Assembly: GCA_030529445.1 (NCBI GenBank)
Contig: JAUMWW010000003.1
Span: 1-64,000 of the forward strand
DNA: 64,000 bases
Direction of reading: 5' to 3'
Origin: Johnsonella sp.
GTDB taxonomy: Bacteria; Bacillota; Clostridia; Lachnospirales; Lachnospiraceae
How positions within the stretch are numbered: position 1 is the stretch's first letter; every line of letters starts with the position of its first letter. A program made the position numbers and the translations under genes. Of the stretch, positions 52,669-63,245 are shown in pieces. The notes under the pieces were generated by a model. The model was not told where the DNA came from. It did no database searches and saw nothing but the letters and a program-made list of their open reading frames with translations.

Positions 52669-55600
52669 ATGCCTGATAATCATGAAATTTATCAACCTAT
52701 ATCTTTTGACAATATAAAGATAGGGCTTGCTTCTCCGGAAAAGATCATCGAATGGTCGAGGGGAGAAGTAAAGAAGCCTGAAACGATTAACTACAGAACG
52801 CTGAAGCCGGAGAGAGACGGTCTCTTTTGCGAGAAGATTTTCGGACCAGCAAAGAACTGGGAATGCCACTGCGGAAAATATAAAAAAATACGTTATAAGG
52901 GCGTGATCTGTGATCGCTGCGGAGTGGAGGTCACCAAAGCGAGCGTCAGACGTGAGCGTATGGGGCATATTGAACTTGCCGCCCCGGTTTCTCATATCTG
53001 GTATTTCAAAGGGATTCCTTCCCGCATGGGTCTGATTTTGGATATGTCGCCCCGGGTTTTGGAAAAGGTCCTGTATTTTGCTTCCTATATCGTATTGGAT
53101 GCGATGGAAACGGGGCTGAATTATAAGCAGGTGCTTTCCGAAAAGGAATACAGAGACGCGCTGGATGCATACGGATACGGAAGCTTCCGTGCCGGAATGG
53201 GTGCCGAGGCTGTGTTTGAGATTCTTCAGGATATCGATTTGGAGAAGGAGTCGGAAGAGCTCAGAGCACAGCTTGAGGATGCTTCGGGTCAAAAGAGGGC
53301 AAAGATCATCAAGAGGTTGGAGGTCGTAGAGGCATTTCGCCATTCGGGCAATCGTCCCGAATGGATGATCATGACCGTGATTCCGGTTATTCCTCCGGAT
53401 ATCAGACCGATGGTTCAGCTGGACGGAGGAAGATTTGCCACCAGCGATCTCAATGATCTTTATCGGAGGATCATCAACAGAAATAACAGACTTGCAAGGC
53501 TGCTGGAGCTTGGCGCTCCGGATATCATTATCCGCAATGAGAAGCGCATGCTGCAGGAGGCTGTGGACGCATTGATTGATAACGGAAGAAGGGGAAGACC
53601 GGTGACCGGCTCCGGAAACCGTGCGCTGAAATCGCTTTCGGATATGCTCAAGGGCAAGCAGGGAAGATTTCGCCAGAACCTTCTGGGAAAAAGAGTGGAT
53701 TATTCGGGTCGTTCGGTTATCGTCGTCGGTCCCGAGCTTAAGATCTATCAATGCGGTCTGCCGAAGGAAATGGCGATAGAGCTCTTTAAGCCCTTCGTCA
53801 TGAAAGAGCTGATTGCAAACGGAACAGCCAATAATATCAAGGCGGCGAAGAAAATGGTCGAGAGAATGCATGACGAGGTCTGGGATGTGCTCGAGAAGGT
53901 GATCAAGGAACATCCTGTCATGCTCAACCGTGCCCCCACCCTGCACAGACTGGGAATTCAGGCCTTTGAGCCGGTGCTTGTAGAGGGTAAGGCGATCAAG
54001 CTTCATCCCCTCGTATGTACCGCCTTCAATGCAGACTTCGACGGAGACCAGATGGCGGTGCATCTGCCGCTTTCTGTCGAGGCACAGGCGGAGTGCAGAT
54101 TCCTGCTGCTCTCTCCGAACAATCTCTTAAAGCCTTCGGACGGAGGTCCCGTAGCGGTGCCTTCTCAGGATATGGTGCTCGGTATTTATTATCTGACCCA
54201 GATCAGACCGGGCATGAAGGGAGAAGGAAAATTCTTTAAGAATGTTAATGAGGCAATTCTTGCCTATGAGAATAAGGAAATTACCCTGCATTCGGAGATC
54301 CGGGTAAGAATGAGCAAGCTGATGCCGGATAAGAGCATGCTCTACCAGACAATCAGCTCTACAGTCGGCAGGCTGCTCTTCAATGAGATCATTCCTCAGG
54401 ATCTCGGTTTTGTGGACAGAAGCATACCGGGCAATGAGCTGCTCCTGGAGGTGGATTTCCTCGTAAAGAAAAAGCAGTGCAAGCAGATTTTGGAGAGGGT
54501 TATCAATGTACATGGGCTCTCCAAGACTGCAAGAGTTTTGGATGATATCAAGGCGATAGGCTATAAATTTTCGACGATCGCCTCGATGACTGTTTCCATA
54601 TCGGATATGACGGTTCCGGAAAGCAAGAAGACCTTGATCAAGGATGCGCAGAAGAAGGTGGATCAGATCGCCAGGAACTACAGGAGAGGACTGATCACCG
54701 ACGAGGAGCGCTATAAGGAAGTTATCCAGACCTGGAAGGAGGCGGATGAAACGCTGACCAGGGATCTGATCGAGGGATTGGATAATTATAATAATATCTT
54801 TATGATGGCGGATTCCGGAGCGAGAGGATCCAATCAGCAGATCAAGCAGCTTGCCGGAATGAGAGGCTTGATGGCGGATACGACGGGACATACGATAGAG
54901 CTTCCGATCAAATCAAACTTCCGTGAGGGACTGGATGTTTTGGAGTACTTTATTTCGGCGCACGGAGCAAGAAAGGGTCTTTCGGATACGGCGCTTCGTA
55001 CGGCAGACTCGGGATATCTGACCAGAAGGCTGGTAGACGTATCCCAGGATCTGATCATCAGAGAGAGGGACTGCTGCGAAGGCAAGGAAATTCCTTATAT
55101 GGAGATCAGAGCATTTAAGGAATGGAACGAGATGATCAAGGATTACGAGATCACGGAGGGGCTGGAAGAGAGAATCACCGGAAGATATATTGCGGAGACG
55201 ATTACCGACCCGGATACGGGAGAGGTTGTGGTCAAAGCAAACCATATGTGCACCAAGAAGAGAGCGGCTGCGGTGATGAAGGTTCTGGAAAAGCTCGGAA
55301 GAGAGAGCGTAAAGATCCGTACCGTGCTTTCCTGCAAATGTCATACCGGAGTTTGTGCAAAATGCTACGGAACCAATATGGCGACGGGGCAGGCGGTACA
55401 GGTGGGAGAAGCGGTTGGAATTATTGCGGCACAGTCCATCGGTGAGCCGGGAACCCAGCTGACGATGCGTACCTTCCATACCGGAGGAGTGGCGGGAGGA
55501 GATATCACGCAGGGTCTTCCCCGTGTAGAGGAGCTCTTTGAGGCGAGAAAGCCGAAGGGACTTGCGCTGATTTCCGAGTTTTCCGGAGTTGTGGAGGTCA

Positions 55601-56271
55601 ATGACAGCAAGAAAAAACGTGAAATCATCGTGACCAATCATGAGAATGCAGAATCAAAGACTTATCTGATTCCCTACGGCTCCCGGATTAAGGTAAAGGA
55701 CGGCCAGGAGATAGAGGCGGGAGACGAGCTGACCGAAGGAAGCGTCAATCCGCATGATATCTTAAAGATCAAAGGCGTCAGAGCCGTGCAGGACTATATG
55801 ATACAGGAGGTGCAGAAGGTTTACCGCCTCCAAGGCGTTGAAATTAACGATAAGCATATCGAAGTGATTGTGCGCCAGATGCTTAAGAAGGTTAAGATAG
55901 AAGAGAGCGGAGACGCGCCTGTGCTTCCCGGCATTTCAATGGATGTGCTAGAATATAACGATATGAATGAAAAGCTGATCGAAGAGGGTAAGGCGCCGGC
56001 AGAGGGTAAGCAGGTTATGCTCGGCATTACCAAGGCATCCCTGACTACGGATTCTTTCCTTTCCGCAGCCTCCTTCCAGGAGACGACCAAGGTTCTTACG
56101 GAAGCGGCAATTAACGGAAAGATTGACAGCCTCTACGGCTTAAAGGAAAACGTAATCATAGGAAAGCTGATCCCGGCGGGTACGGGAATGAAGAGATATC
56201 GCAACGTCAAGCTGGACAGCGAGCAGCCGGATTCGGTGATAGCACAGGAACTTGCTTCTACAGAGGTTTAG
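52669..56271 (+). CDS. rpoC: RNA polymerase beta' subunit
   Basis: The 1200-residue large subunit bearing the catalytic Mg site. The zinc ribbon [20 protein letters not shown] is at about residues 65-85, the active site [13 protein letters not shown] at about residue 445-457, and the bridge helix and trigger loop follow ([15 protein letters not shown] and [16 protein letters not shown]). A second zinc site [13 protein letters not shown] is at about residue 885. The length of 1200 residues is normal for Firmicutes. It begins 67 bases after rpoB with GGAAAGGAGCATATGA upstream. No split or insertion was seen. Confidence 0.97.
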   Translation: MPDNHEIYQPISFDNIKIGLASPEKIIEWSRGEVKKPETINYRTLKPERDGLFCEKIFGPAKNWECHCGKYKKIRYKGVICDRCGVEVTKASVRRERMGHIELAAPVSHIWYFKGIPSRMGLILDMSPRVLEKVLYFASYIVLDAMETGLNYKQVLSEKEYRDALDAYGYGSFRAGMGAEAVFEILQDIDLEKESEELRAQLEDASGQKRAKIIKRLEVVEAFRHSGNRPEWMIMTVIPVIPPDIRPMVQLDGGRFATSDLNDLYRRIINRNNRLARLLELGAPDIIIRNEKRMLQEAVDALIDNGRRGRPVTGSGNRALKSLSDMLKGKQGRFRQNLLGKRVDYSGRSVIVVGPELKIYQCGLPKEMAIELFKPFVMKELIANGTANNIKAAKKMVERMHDEVWDVLEKVIKEHPVMLNRAPTLHRLGIQAFEPVLVEGKAIKLHPLVCTAFNADFDGDQMAVHLPLSVEAQAECRFLLLSPNNLLKPSDGGPVAVPSQDMVLGIYYLTQIRPGMKGEGKFFKNVNEAILAYENKEITLHSEIRVRMSKLMPDKSMLYQTISSTVGRLLFNEIIPQDLGFVDRSIPGNELLLEVDFLVKKKQCKQILERVINVHGLSKTARVLDDIKAIGYKFSTIASMTVSISDMTVPESKKTLIKDAQKKVDQIARNYRRGLITDEERYKEVIQTWKEADETLTRDLIEGLDNYNNIFMMADSGARGSNQQIKQLAGMRGLMADTTGHTIELPIKSNFREGLDVLEYFISAHGARKGLSDTALRTADSGYLTRRLVDVSQDLIIRERDCCEGKEIPYMEIRAFKEWNEMIKDYEITEGLEERITGRYIAETITDPDTGEVVVKANHMCTKKRAAAVMKVLEKLGRESVKIRTVLSCKCHTGVCAKCYGTNMATGQAVQVGEAVGIIAAQSIGEPGTQLTMRTFHTGGVAGGDITQGLPRVEELFEARKPKGLALISEFSGVVEVNDSKKKREIIVTNHENAESKTYLIPYGSRIKVKDGQEIEAGDELTEGSVNPHDILKIKGVRAVQDYMIQEVQKVYRLQGVEINDKHIEVIVRQMLKKVKIEESGDAPVLPGISMDVLEYNDMNEKLIEEGKAPAEGKQVMLGITKASLTTDSFLSAASFQETTKVLTEAAINGKIDSLYGLKENVIIGKLIPAGTGMKRYRNVKLDSEQPDSVIAQELASTEV

Positions 56272-56300
56272 GCTTAAAAAAATAAAAAACGGGGGAAAGC

Positions 56301-56828
56301 ATGATTAGAAGAATACGTATGGCAATCAGCCTGATTGCCGTGATCATTGTAGCGGGATATTATCTGACGATCTTTATGCAGGACAGGAAAACGCTGAATT
56401 TTGAAATTTTGGACCAGTTTACGGTATCGACTCCGGGTTACTGGGAGATAGACGAAGACGTTGACAGTGAAGATGCGGATCTTGCTCTGCTGACAAGAGA
56501 AGAAGATGTCTCGGTTCATTTCGTGATTCTTTCGAAAGAGGAAACGGAATACGAAGATCTGGAAAGCTTCGCAGAATTTGTGGCAGAAGCCACAAAGGAG
56601 AGCGATCCTGAATACGAACTCAAGCCGGTGGATTTAGAATCCTATGAAAAAGCGTTTTACTATACCGGCTCGGAGCTTTTGGCGGGTAGCTTTTACGCGA
56701 TAAACGAGTATCTGGTCGAAAAAGATGGTTATTATATTTTCGGTACTGCCTTATCCGTTGAGTCCAATTCGAAAAAGGCGGATTCTGAAGTGAAAAAGAT
56801 GCTGATTTCCTTAAAGCCCGCGGAGTAA
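56301..56828 (+). CDS. Membrane-anchored hypothetical protein
   Basis: A 175-residue protein whose first 26 residues form a signal-anchor (MAISLIAVIIVAGYYLTIFM). The rest is acidic and appears extracytoplasmic: FEILDQFTVSTPGYWEIDED, SVHFVILSKEETEYEDL, YYTGSELLAGSFYAINEYL, YYIFGTALSVESNSKKADSEV. The pattern of strands and a final helix recalls PsbP-like or DUF1795-type domains, but no family is claimed. It lies 29 bases after rpoC and is followed by a clear terminator, so it probably ends the rpoBC transcript. Confidence 0.65.
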   Translation: MIRRIRMAISLIAVIIVAGYYLTIFMQDRKTLNFEILDQFTVSTPGYWEIDEDVDSEDADLALLTREEDVSVHFVILSKEETEYEDLESFAEFVAEATKESDPEYELKPVDLESYEKAFYYTGSELLAGSFYAINEYLVEKDGYYIFGTALSVESNSKKADSEVKKMLISLKPAE

Positions 56829-56833
56829 AAAAG

Positions 56834-56880
56834 AAAATAATATATCTGGATGCAGATCTGTATTTGGATATATTATTTTT
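56834..56880 (+). terminator. Rho-independent terminator of the rpoBC transcript
   Basis: AAAATAATATATC at 56834-56846 and GATATATTATTTT at 56867-56879 are an exact 13-bp inverted repeat with a T-run at the end. It is rich in A/T pairs but long enough to be stable. Confidence 0.7.
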
Positions 56881-56883
56881 GCG

Positions 56884-56909
56884 CAAAAGTTAGCAAAACC
56901 TAACTTTTG
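56884..56909 (+). terminator. Second tandem hairpin after the rpoBC transcript
   Basis: CAAAAGTTAG-CAAAAC-CTAACTTTTG is a perfect 10-bp inverted repeat four bases after the first terminator. It may be a backup terminator, or an operator for the subtilase gene that starts 111 bases later. Confidence 0.5.
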
Positions 56910-57020
56910 TTCGTCATTACCAACGATTTCATTCCTGTTTTTATGAAAATACAGGAAAAAATAAAGTGTTTTGAGTAAGGATGCAGATGCGGTATTTTAT
57001 GAAAAAATGGGGGGATTAAA

Positions 57021-60000
57021 ATGAGACAGATAACAAAGTTTCTATTGCTGACGGTTCTGGGAGCGTCGGTATTGTTCCGGAGCGCCGGGACGGCAAATGC
57101 AGAGCCGTCTTCGGCTGCTGCCGTACAAAACGAAGAAGCTTCCTTACGGGAAGATTCTTCGGCTGCGGATTATATCAGTTTTGTGGTAAAGATGAAGGAA
57201 GAGAGTCCGCAAGACAAAAGAGAGGATATGATAGAGGGGGCGGAAAGCGTTGTAGAGGATTTGATGGAAACGGCGGATAGGAGCCAGGGAGATATCATCG
57301 CATATCTGGAGGCGGAAAAGGCAAAAGGGAGCGTAGAGAGCTATCAGTCCTTTTTCATTGTCAACAGCATATCCGTAAATGCAAAGAAAGAAGTGCTTCT
57401 TGCGCTTGAGCAGCGCAGCGATGTGGAAAAAATCGTTGCGGATAGAATGATCAAGGAGGAAGTGCCGGAGGATAACGAAGAGGAGTCCGGCTTCTCCCTT
57501 CGTTCCGTGCAGGCACAAAAACATATTCCCTGGAATATCAGGAGCATACTTGCGGATAAGGTATGGCAGTATGAAAAGATTACTGGAGAAGGCGTAGTTG
57601 TCGGAATTATAGATTCCGGTGTGGACGCGCAGCATCCTGCGATCGCAAATGCGTGGAGGGGAAATACGCCCGGTATGGAGGTATACAGCTGGTACGATAC
57701 GACCGACCGAAGTAATCGCGGTCGGGGAAGCAAGCCGACGGATTCCACCGGGCACGGAACGCATGTTGCGGGAACGATTTTGGGACAGGATCCGAGTACT
57801 GCCTCCGCGATGGGCGTGGCACCCGGTGCGAAATGGATTGCGGCAAAAGTATTCGATGAGGAAGGAGAGACTTCACTGACCAGACTTTTGGAGGCGGGGC
57901 AGTGGATGCTTGCTCCGACGGATGAGCATGGAGTACCGCATCCGGAGATGGCGCCAAAGATCGTTAATAATTCCTGGGGAGGTAATTCTCAGGACGAATT
58001 TTTCCGCGATATTCTTAAAGAATGGAGAAGAGCGGGCATTTTGCCGGTCTTTTCAGCAGGTAATACCGGTCCTGCAAACCAGGGAGGCGAGGGATCGATA
58101 GGCACTCCGGGAAGCTATCCCGAGGCATTCACCGTAGGAGCGCTCAAAAGAGATGATACGATAGCGGCATTTTCTTTAAGAGGTCCTTCCAAATACAAGG
58201 GAGATATCAAGCCGGATATCTGTGCTCCCGGCGTCAATATCCGTTCCTCCGTGCCGGGAGGAGCTTATGCTCTCAGGACGGGAACCTCGATGGCAGGACC
58301 TCATGTCAGCGGCGTTGCAGCGCTGATTTTGGAGGCGGATCCGACGATGAGCGTAGATGAGATCGAAAAAACGATTACGGAAAGCGCAAGCCCGCTCACA
58401 GATACATATTATGTAAAGAGCCCGAATTTCGGTTACGGATACGGAAAAATCAATGCATATACGGCAGTAAAAATGGCAAAGCATAAGGATGAGCCGCAGC
58501 AGGATACGGGAAAGCTAAGCGGGCGGATTCTGAAAGCGGGAAGCGATGCTTCCGATCCGGGCATAGAGCATCATCAAATCCGGACAATGTATAATGTCTA
58601 CAGTTTTGATATCGAAGCCGGAGTAAGGGACGATCAGGGAATTGAAAAAGTAAGCCTCTTTCTGGCAAAAAAAGATACAGAAGAATGGGTTGAAAAAGAG
58701 ATGGAGCTCAGGGAGGGCTCGAAGGTCGACGGAAGCTATGCCTGCAATATCCGCCCTGATGAGCTTGATCTGGGAGGGATGAAGTATTATATCGAAGCCG
58801 AAGATATCAGCAAAAAGAAGCTGAAAACCCCGACCTATGAAGTGGCGGTAAAGAGCGGCATCGGCATAGGATATACTCAGGATTTCGAGACGGATGTCGA
58901 CGGATTCGTATTCGGAGGAAAAACCCCGATGTGGGAGTGGGGCAAACCGCAGAGCGGTCCGAATGCGGCGGTTTCCGGAGAAAAACTCGTGGGAACGAAT
59001 CTCGAGGGAAGCTATAAGGATCTGAAGGATACTTTATTGATTTTGCCCGCGATCGATCTTTCCGCCGAGAGCCAAAATGCGGCGCTTACCTTTAAGCACT
59101 GGTATGAGCTCGGAAACGGAGAGGGTGCTTTCTTCGATACGGCGGAGGTTTGGGTAGGAGAGATTACCGATCCCGATATGGGCATAGACGATGTGCAATA
59201 CAAGAATCTCCGCTTATTCAGAAATAGATCGAGAGAATGGAAGGACGAGTACATCGATCTCTCGGCTTATAAGGGAAAGAAGATACTGGTCATGCTCGGC
59301 ATGAGATACGGGGGATGGAGCAAGAGAGCCGAGGCGGGCTGGTATATCGATGATATCCGGCTGGTAAAGACTTCCGATGAGGTACCTCCTGCGCCGAGCG
59401 CGGATATCTCGATGCGTTTCAGCAATGAGGGAAGAATTCTCTATGATTTCACACCGATTAAAAATGAAAAGATCACGGCATATGCGCTCTACAGATCGAG
59501 GGAAAAAGACGGAGAGTATGAGCTGGTGGAAAAGGTGGAGAAGGGCTCGCCCGATTTCGGAAATTACAGCATCAAGCTGATCGATTATCCCAAGCCGCAG
59601 AGCGGAACCTATTATTATTGCGCAAAGGCATTTATCGGAGATAATATCAGCGAGGCTTCGCAGATCCTTTCCCATACTTTTACGACAGGGGAGGAGGTCT
59701 TGAAATATGATTTTGAGGACGGAGACCAGGGCTGGTCTTCCGAGCCGGATGAAAAAGGCGCGGTATGGACCAGAGGAGTGATCGAGGTGGAGAATCCGCT
59801 TCCGGATCACAAAATCGGAAGCGCTCCGACGCCGAATGTATCCAAGGGAAAGAATGAGAACAGCCCGAATGTATGGGCTACGGAACTTAATGATTTCAGA
59901 AAGCCCAAGAGAGTATATACTTTGATTTCTCCCCGGATGGATCTTTCCAAGGTATCCAAAGGAAAGCTCTACCTGCAGATGTGGTATAATACGACAGGAA

Positions 60001-62081
60001 AAAAGGAATCCGGCGAATGGGGCAACTTCGATGATGACAGGGGAGAGGTTTGGTTCAGCAAGGATGCGGGAGCAAGCTGGGAGCAGGTATTTTCTCTGGA
60101 TGATACGACGGTGTATTCCGGTACGCGAAGCAAGGGGGCATGGTGTCTGGACGGCTATGCTCTGCCGGAGGGATATAATACCGATCAGTTCATGGTGAAG
60201 TTCATCCTCAAATCGGGTTCCGATATCAGCGGATCGACCTGCGGAGGATGGTATATAGACGATGTTATGATCTACGATGAGGAAGCTGCAGGAGGAATCA
60301 TCAGCCCCGATATGATAGAGGGTAAGGGAGAGAGCCCGGAAAGCTTTGAACTCAATAATCTCGAGTTTCATCCGATGCACGAAGCGGCGCAGACGAGTCT
60401 GGTTCCCGTCGTGGGAAGAGTAACGATAGAAGAAACGGGAGTCAGTGCGCTAAGCGAAGCCGGAAGCGGAAAATACTCGCTGAAGCACGGAAGCGGTTCC
60501 TATACGATGCTGGTGGAAGCCGAGGGCTACGCCCCGAAGAGAATCGCCGTAGAGATCAAGGCGGGCGAGACGACGCAGCAGGATATCGTACTCGAAGATA
60601 TTCAAAAATCGGAAATGATTTTAAATGTAAAAGACAAGCAAAAGCAGATTTTGTCAGAGTCTCTTGTACAGCTTTTCAGGAAAGAGGAGGGCGATGCGGC
60701 GTATTCGGCTCAGGGTGGAGAGCTTCATCTGAACGATCTCTATCCGGGAGAGTATGAGCTTATTATCAAATCCAAGGGCTTCAAGACGAGAAAGGAAAGG
60801 ATTCTTCTGGAAGCGGGAAAGATCCTCGATCTGGGAACGATATATATGGAAAGGCTGGAGGAGAAAGCCGAATCCGCGGAAGAAGAGCTTTTCTACGATG
60901 ACGGAGAGGCGGAGAGCATCATTGCCTATATGGCGGATAAAAAGAGCGTAGGAGTGAGATTTGAAGTCGCGGAAGAAAGCAGAATCAAGAAGCTTCGCTT
61001 TATGTTCGTCAAGGCGGCAGGCAATACCTCGGGTACCGCAGGAAAGGAATTTTCTTACAGCATTTATGATCAAAACGATGAGGATGGATATCCGGGTAGA
61101 CTACTGGGAGGTCCCTTCACCGCGAGAGTCGATGCGGAGGGAAGCTGGACGGAGGTTGAACTTCCCGAAGAAGTGCAGGTAAAGGGAGAGTTCTTTGTCG
61201 CATATACGCAGATCGGAGAAGGAGACGGAACGCCGCAGATCGGTGTGGATGATGACAGCCCGGGTCTGGGAAAATCCTTCAAGATGATTAACCGGGCATG
61301 GAATGAGGCGAGCGAGAGCGGAACGTTTATGATTCGTTCCGTAATAGAGCCGATATTTATTCTTGACGAGGCGGAACCGAATGAGGAGGAAAAAGAGCCG
61401 AATAAGCCGGAAGAACCCAAGAAGCCGGAGGAAGAGCCGGAGAAGTCCGAGGAGCCGAATCAGGGAGAGGGAGAAAAGAAAGAAAAGCCCAATACCGAAG
61501 TTCCCGAAATCAAGGATCAGGGCTCGGAGACGGAGAGAGAGGATCAGAGATGGAGGAGAGAGCATCGTCCGAATCCGGAAGACGAGAAGCATAGGGATAT
61601 TCCGACCTTTACCGAGGATTATAAGAGCCTGATGCCGGGAAGGGACGGAGACTGGGAGGTGCTCGGAGGCGATCAGCCGGAAATCATTTTCCGGAAAAAT
61701 AACGGAGAAAGATTGAAAGGATGGCAGAAAATCAGCTCCTACAAAGAGCAGAGAACGCAGACGGAGGATTATTATTTCAATGAAGAGGGCGTTCTACAAA
61801 GCGGCTGGCTGTATGATGCAAACAGCGGAAAATGGTATTATCTTTCCGAAAAGAAGGATGAAAGCTTCGGAACAATGCAAAGAGGGTGGTTTTATGATCA
61901 GAATGGGGAATATTATTATCTGGATATGAAAGAAGGATATATGTATACGGGAATGAGGATGATAGAGGGAAAGGTTTATCTTTTTAATTCCTCTGCGGCT
62001 GCCTCCTTAAGAGGAGAGCAAAGCGCTCCCTGGTTTTTCTCCGATCAGGAAAAAAAGCCCTATGGCGCGCTGATAAAATAA
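57021..62081 (+). CDS. Large wall-associated S8 subtilisin-like protease (bacillopeptidase F-like)
   Basis: A 1686-residue secreted protease. Residues 1-27 are a signal peptide (LLLTVLGASVLF, then ANAE). A propeptide of about 150 residues follows. The S8 catalytic domain has Asp198 (IIDSGVD), His245 (GHGTHVAGT), the oxyanion Asn348 (FSAGNTG) and Ser423 (GTSMAGPH). Then come two jellyroll-type modules (FETDVDGFVFGG with FKHWYELGNG, and FEDGDQGWSSEP with WYIDDVMIYDE), carboxypeptidase-regulatory/PEGA-like modules (SYTMLVEAEGYAPKR and ELIIKSKGFKTRKER), a beta domain (about 1290-1430) and a Pro/Glu/Lys spacer (about 1450-1530). C-terminal aromatic/glycine repeats (GWLYDANSGKWYYL, RGWFYDQNGEYYYL) are of the cell-wall-binding type. 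It probably degrades host or matrix protein at the surface. Confidence 0.9.
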   Translation: MRQITKFLLLTVLGASVLFRSAGTANAEPSSAAAVQNEEASLREDSSAADYISFVVKMKEESPQDKREDMIEGAESVVEDLMETADRSQGDIIAYLEAEKAKGSVESYQSFFIVNSISVNAKKEVLLALEQRSDVEKIVADRMIKEEVPEDNEEESGFSLRSVQAQKHIPWNIRSILADKVWQYEKITGEGVVVGIIDSGVDAQHPAIANAWRGNTPGMEVYSWYDTTDRSNRGRGSKPTDSTGHGTHVAGTILGQDPSTASAMGVAPGAKWIAAKVFDEEGETSLTRLLEAGQWMLAPTDEHGVPHPEMAPKIVNNSWGGNSQDEFFRDILKEWRRAGILPVFSAGNTGPANQGGEGSIGTPGSYPEAFTVGALKRDDTIAAFSLRGPSKYKGDIKPDICAPGVNIRSSVPGGAYALRTGTSMAGPHVSGVAALILEADPTMSVDEIEKTITESASPLTDTYYVKSPNFGYGYGKINAYTAVKMAKHKDEPQQDTGKLSGRILKAGSDASDPGIEHHQIRTMYNVYSFDIEAGVRDDQGIEKVSLFLAKKDTEEWVEKEMELREGSKVDGSYACNIRPDELDLGGMKYYIEAEDISKKKLKTPTYEVAVKSGIGIGYTQDFETDVDGFVFGGKTPMWEWGKPQSGPNAAVSGEKLVGTNLEGSYKDLKDTLLILPAIDLSAESQNAALTFKHWYELGNGEGAFFDTAEVWVGEITDPDMGIDDVQYKNLRLFRNRSREWKDEYIDLSAYKGKKILVMLGMRYGGWSKRAEAGWYIDDIRLVKTSDEVPPAPSADISMRFSNEGRILYDFTPIKNEKITAYALYRSREKDGEYELVEKVEKGSPDFGNYSIKLIDYPKPQSGTYYYCAKAFIGDNISEASQILSHTFTTGEEVLKYDFEDGDQGWSSEPDEKGAVWTRGVIEVENPLPDHKIGSAPTPNVSKGKNENSPNVWATELNDFRKPKRVYTLISPRMDLSKVSKGKLYLQMWYNTTGKKESGEWGNFDDDRGEVWFSKDAGASWEQVFSLDDTTVYSGTRSKGAWCLDGYALPEGYNTDQFMVKFILKSGSDISGSTCGGWYIDDVMIYDEEAAGGIISPDMIEGKGESPESFELNNLEFHPMHEAAQTSLVPVVGRVTIEETGVSALSEAGSGKYSLKHGSGSYTMLVEAEGYAPKRIAVEIKAGETTQQDIVLEDIQKSEMILNVKDKQKQILSESLVQLFRKEEGDAAYSAQGGELHLNDLYPGEYELIIKSKGFKTRKERILLEAGKILDLGTIYMERLEEKAESAEEELFYDDGEAESIIAYMADKKSVGVRFEVAEESRIKKLRFMFVKAAGNTSGTAGKEFSYSIYDQNDEDGYPGRLLGGPFTARVDAEGSWTEVELPEEVQVKGEFFVAYTQIGEGDGTPQIGVDDDSPGLGKSFKMINRAWNEASESGTFMIRSVIEPIFILDEAEPNEEEKEPNKPEEPKKPEEEPEKSEEPNQGEGEKKEKPNTEVPEIKDQGSETEREDQRWRREHRPNPEDEKHRDIPTFTEDYKSLMPGRDGDWEVLGGDQPEIIFRKNNGERLKGWQKISSYKEQRTQTEDYYFNEEGVLQSGWLYDANSGKWYYLSEKKDESFGTMQRGWFYDQNGEYYYLDMKEGYMYTGMRMIEGKVYLFNSSAAASLRGEQSAPWFFSDQEKKPYGALIK

Positions 62082-62090
62082 AAAAATAAG

Positions 62091-62132
62091 AATTGCCGTC
62101 TTCTATGAAGAATAGAGGGCGGCAATTTTTTT
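62091..62132. terminator. Bidirectional terminator between the subtilase and deoR-type gene
   Basis: AATTGCCGTC at 62091 pairs with GGCGGCAATT, with TCTAT/ATAGA inside and a small loop. Seven Ts follow on the plus strand, and an A-run at the left gives a T-run on the minus strand. It serves both convergent genes. Confidence 0.75.
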
Positions 62133-62142
62133 ATACATTTTT

Positions 62143-62907
62143 TTATACGAGATGAAATTTCGGACCTTTTTCCTTCAGATAATCCAGCCATGTTTCCGGA
62201 ATTTTGGAATCCGTGATCAGAAGATCCATTTCTTCCAGGGCGGAAAAATAACTCGATTTTACCACGCCGAATTTGCCGGAGTCCGTAACAAGTATTTTTT
62301 CGACGGAAGATCTTATCGCCGCCCTCTTGGTGTTGACCTCATATTGGTTATAGCAGGTGAGACCGTTTTTTTCGATGCCCGAGGTTGATACGAACATTTT
62401 GGCGGCGCGCAGCCTTTTGAGAAGGCTTACGTTTTCTTCCGATTCGAAGGAAGAAGATTTGCGGTGAAAATATCCCCCGGCAAGGATGATGCTTACATTT
62501 TCCTTGCGTTTTAAAAGGGGGAGAATATCAAAGCTATAGCAGATTACGGTAATCGGAAGGTCGGAGGGAAGACGCTCGACAATTCTGTAGACCGTCGTGC
62601 CGGTATCGAATAAAACGGTATCATAAGGCTTGATTAAAGAGACCGCATATTCCGCGATTCTTTCTTTTTCGGCGGCAAAAAGCGGCATCTGTAAATCAAA
62701 TTCATAGGAATTATGAGCGCTGTGAGTTACAGAGCCGTTATGGGAATACAGATGAGAGAGCATTCCCTCTTCATATAAATATTTAATATCTCTTCTGATC
62801 GTCATTTCGGATACGGAATATTTTTCTGATAAAAGCTTGATGTCAAAAGAGGGATTTTCCCGGATATCCGTCCTCAATGCATCGATTCGTATTTGTTTTT
62901 TATTCAT
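62143..62907 (-). CDS. DeoR-family transcriptional regulator
   Basis: A 254-residue regulator. The winged helix is at about residues 5-60 with FDIKLLSEKYSVSEMTIRRDIKYL. The C-terminal domain shows VLFDTGTTVYRIVERL, ILAGGYFHRKSSSFE and LVTDSGKFGV, typical sugar-phosphate-sensing motifs. It is divergent to the binding-protein gene at 63246, with a 338-base gap, and so is likely to control that transporter. It is a distinct regulator from the one inside the inositol operon. Confidence 0.88.
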   Translation of the reverse strand: MNKKQIRIDALRTDIRENPSFDIKLLSEKYSVSEMTIRRDIKYLYEEGMLSHLYSHNGSVTHSAHNSYEFDLQMPLFAAEKERIAEYAVSLIKPYDTVLFDTGTTVYRIVERLPSDLPITVICYSFDILPLLKRKENVSIILAGGYFHRKSSSFESEENVSLLKRLRAAKMFVSTSGIEKNGLTCYNQYEVNTKRAAIRSSVEKILVTDSGKFGVVKSSYFSALEEMDLLITDSKIPETWLDYLKEKGPKFHLV

Positions 62908-63054
62908 TTCACAAGAAATTCTCCTTTGCCGAGCAAGAATATATGCTCAAAATCACCCCAGCTTAAAGCTTATAAAGAAAATAGCATATTAACAAAAAAA
63001 AATCAATATTTAACATTTCAATCATTTTTTAAAGTGAAAAATGTGATGAGAATA

Positions 63055-63083
63055 TTGACAAAAAACAAATCAATCAATATAAT
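63055..63083 (+). promoter_or_regulatory. Consensus sigma-A promoter of the binding-protein gene
   Basis: TTGACA at 63055-63060, a 17-base spacer and TATAAT at 63078-63083, a full match to the consensus. The leader to the ATG at 63246 is about 155 bases. The rest of 62908-63245 is AT-rich and shows no other ORF I can support. Confidence 0.75.
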
Positions 63084-63245
63084 GAAAAAGATAGAAATAA
63101 AAATAGTAAAAATGTTAGAAAATCATTTCAGCCAAAATTCCCGGGCGCAGCATATATACAAGAATACAGCTATGCGCCTGCAAAAATATAAAACTTACTC
63201 ACAAAAACCTTGTGAGATGATAAAAATAAAAGGGAGGTATATCTA

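Noticed and set aside
52486..54063. 525-codon open frame on the minus strand over rpoB/rpoC
   Set aside because: It is antisense to the two clearest genes of the window, is rich in Arg/His/Ser and has no recognisable domain.
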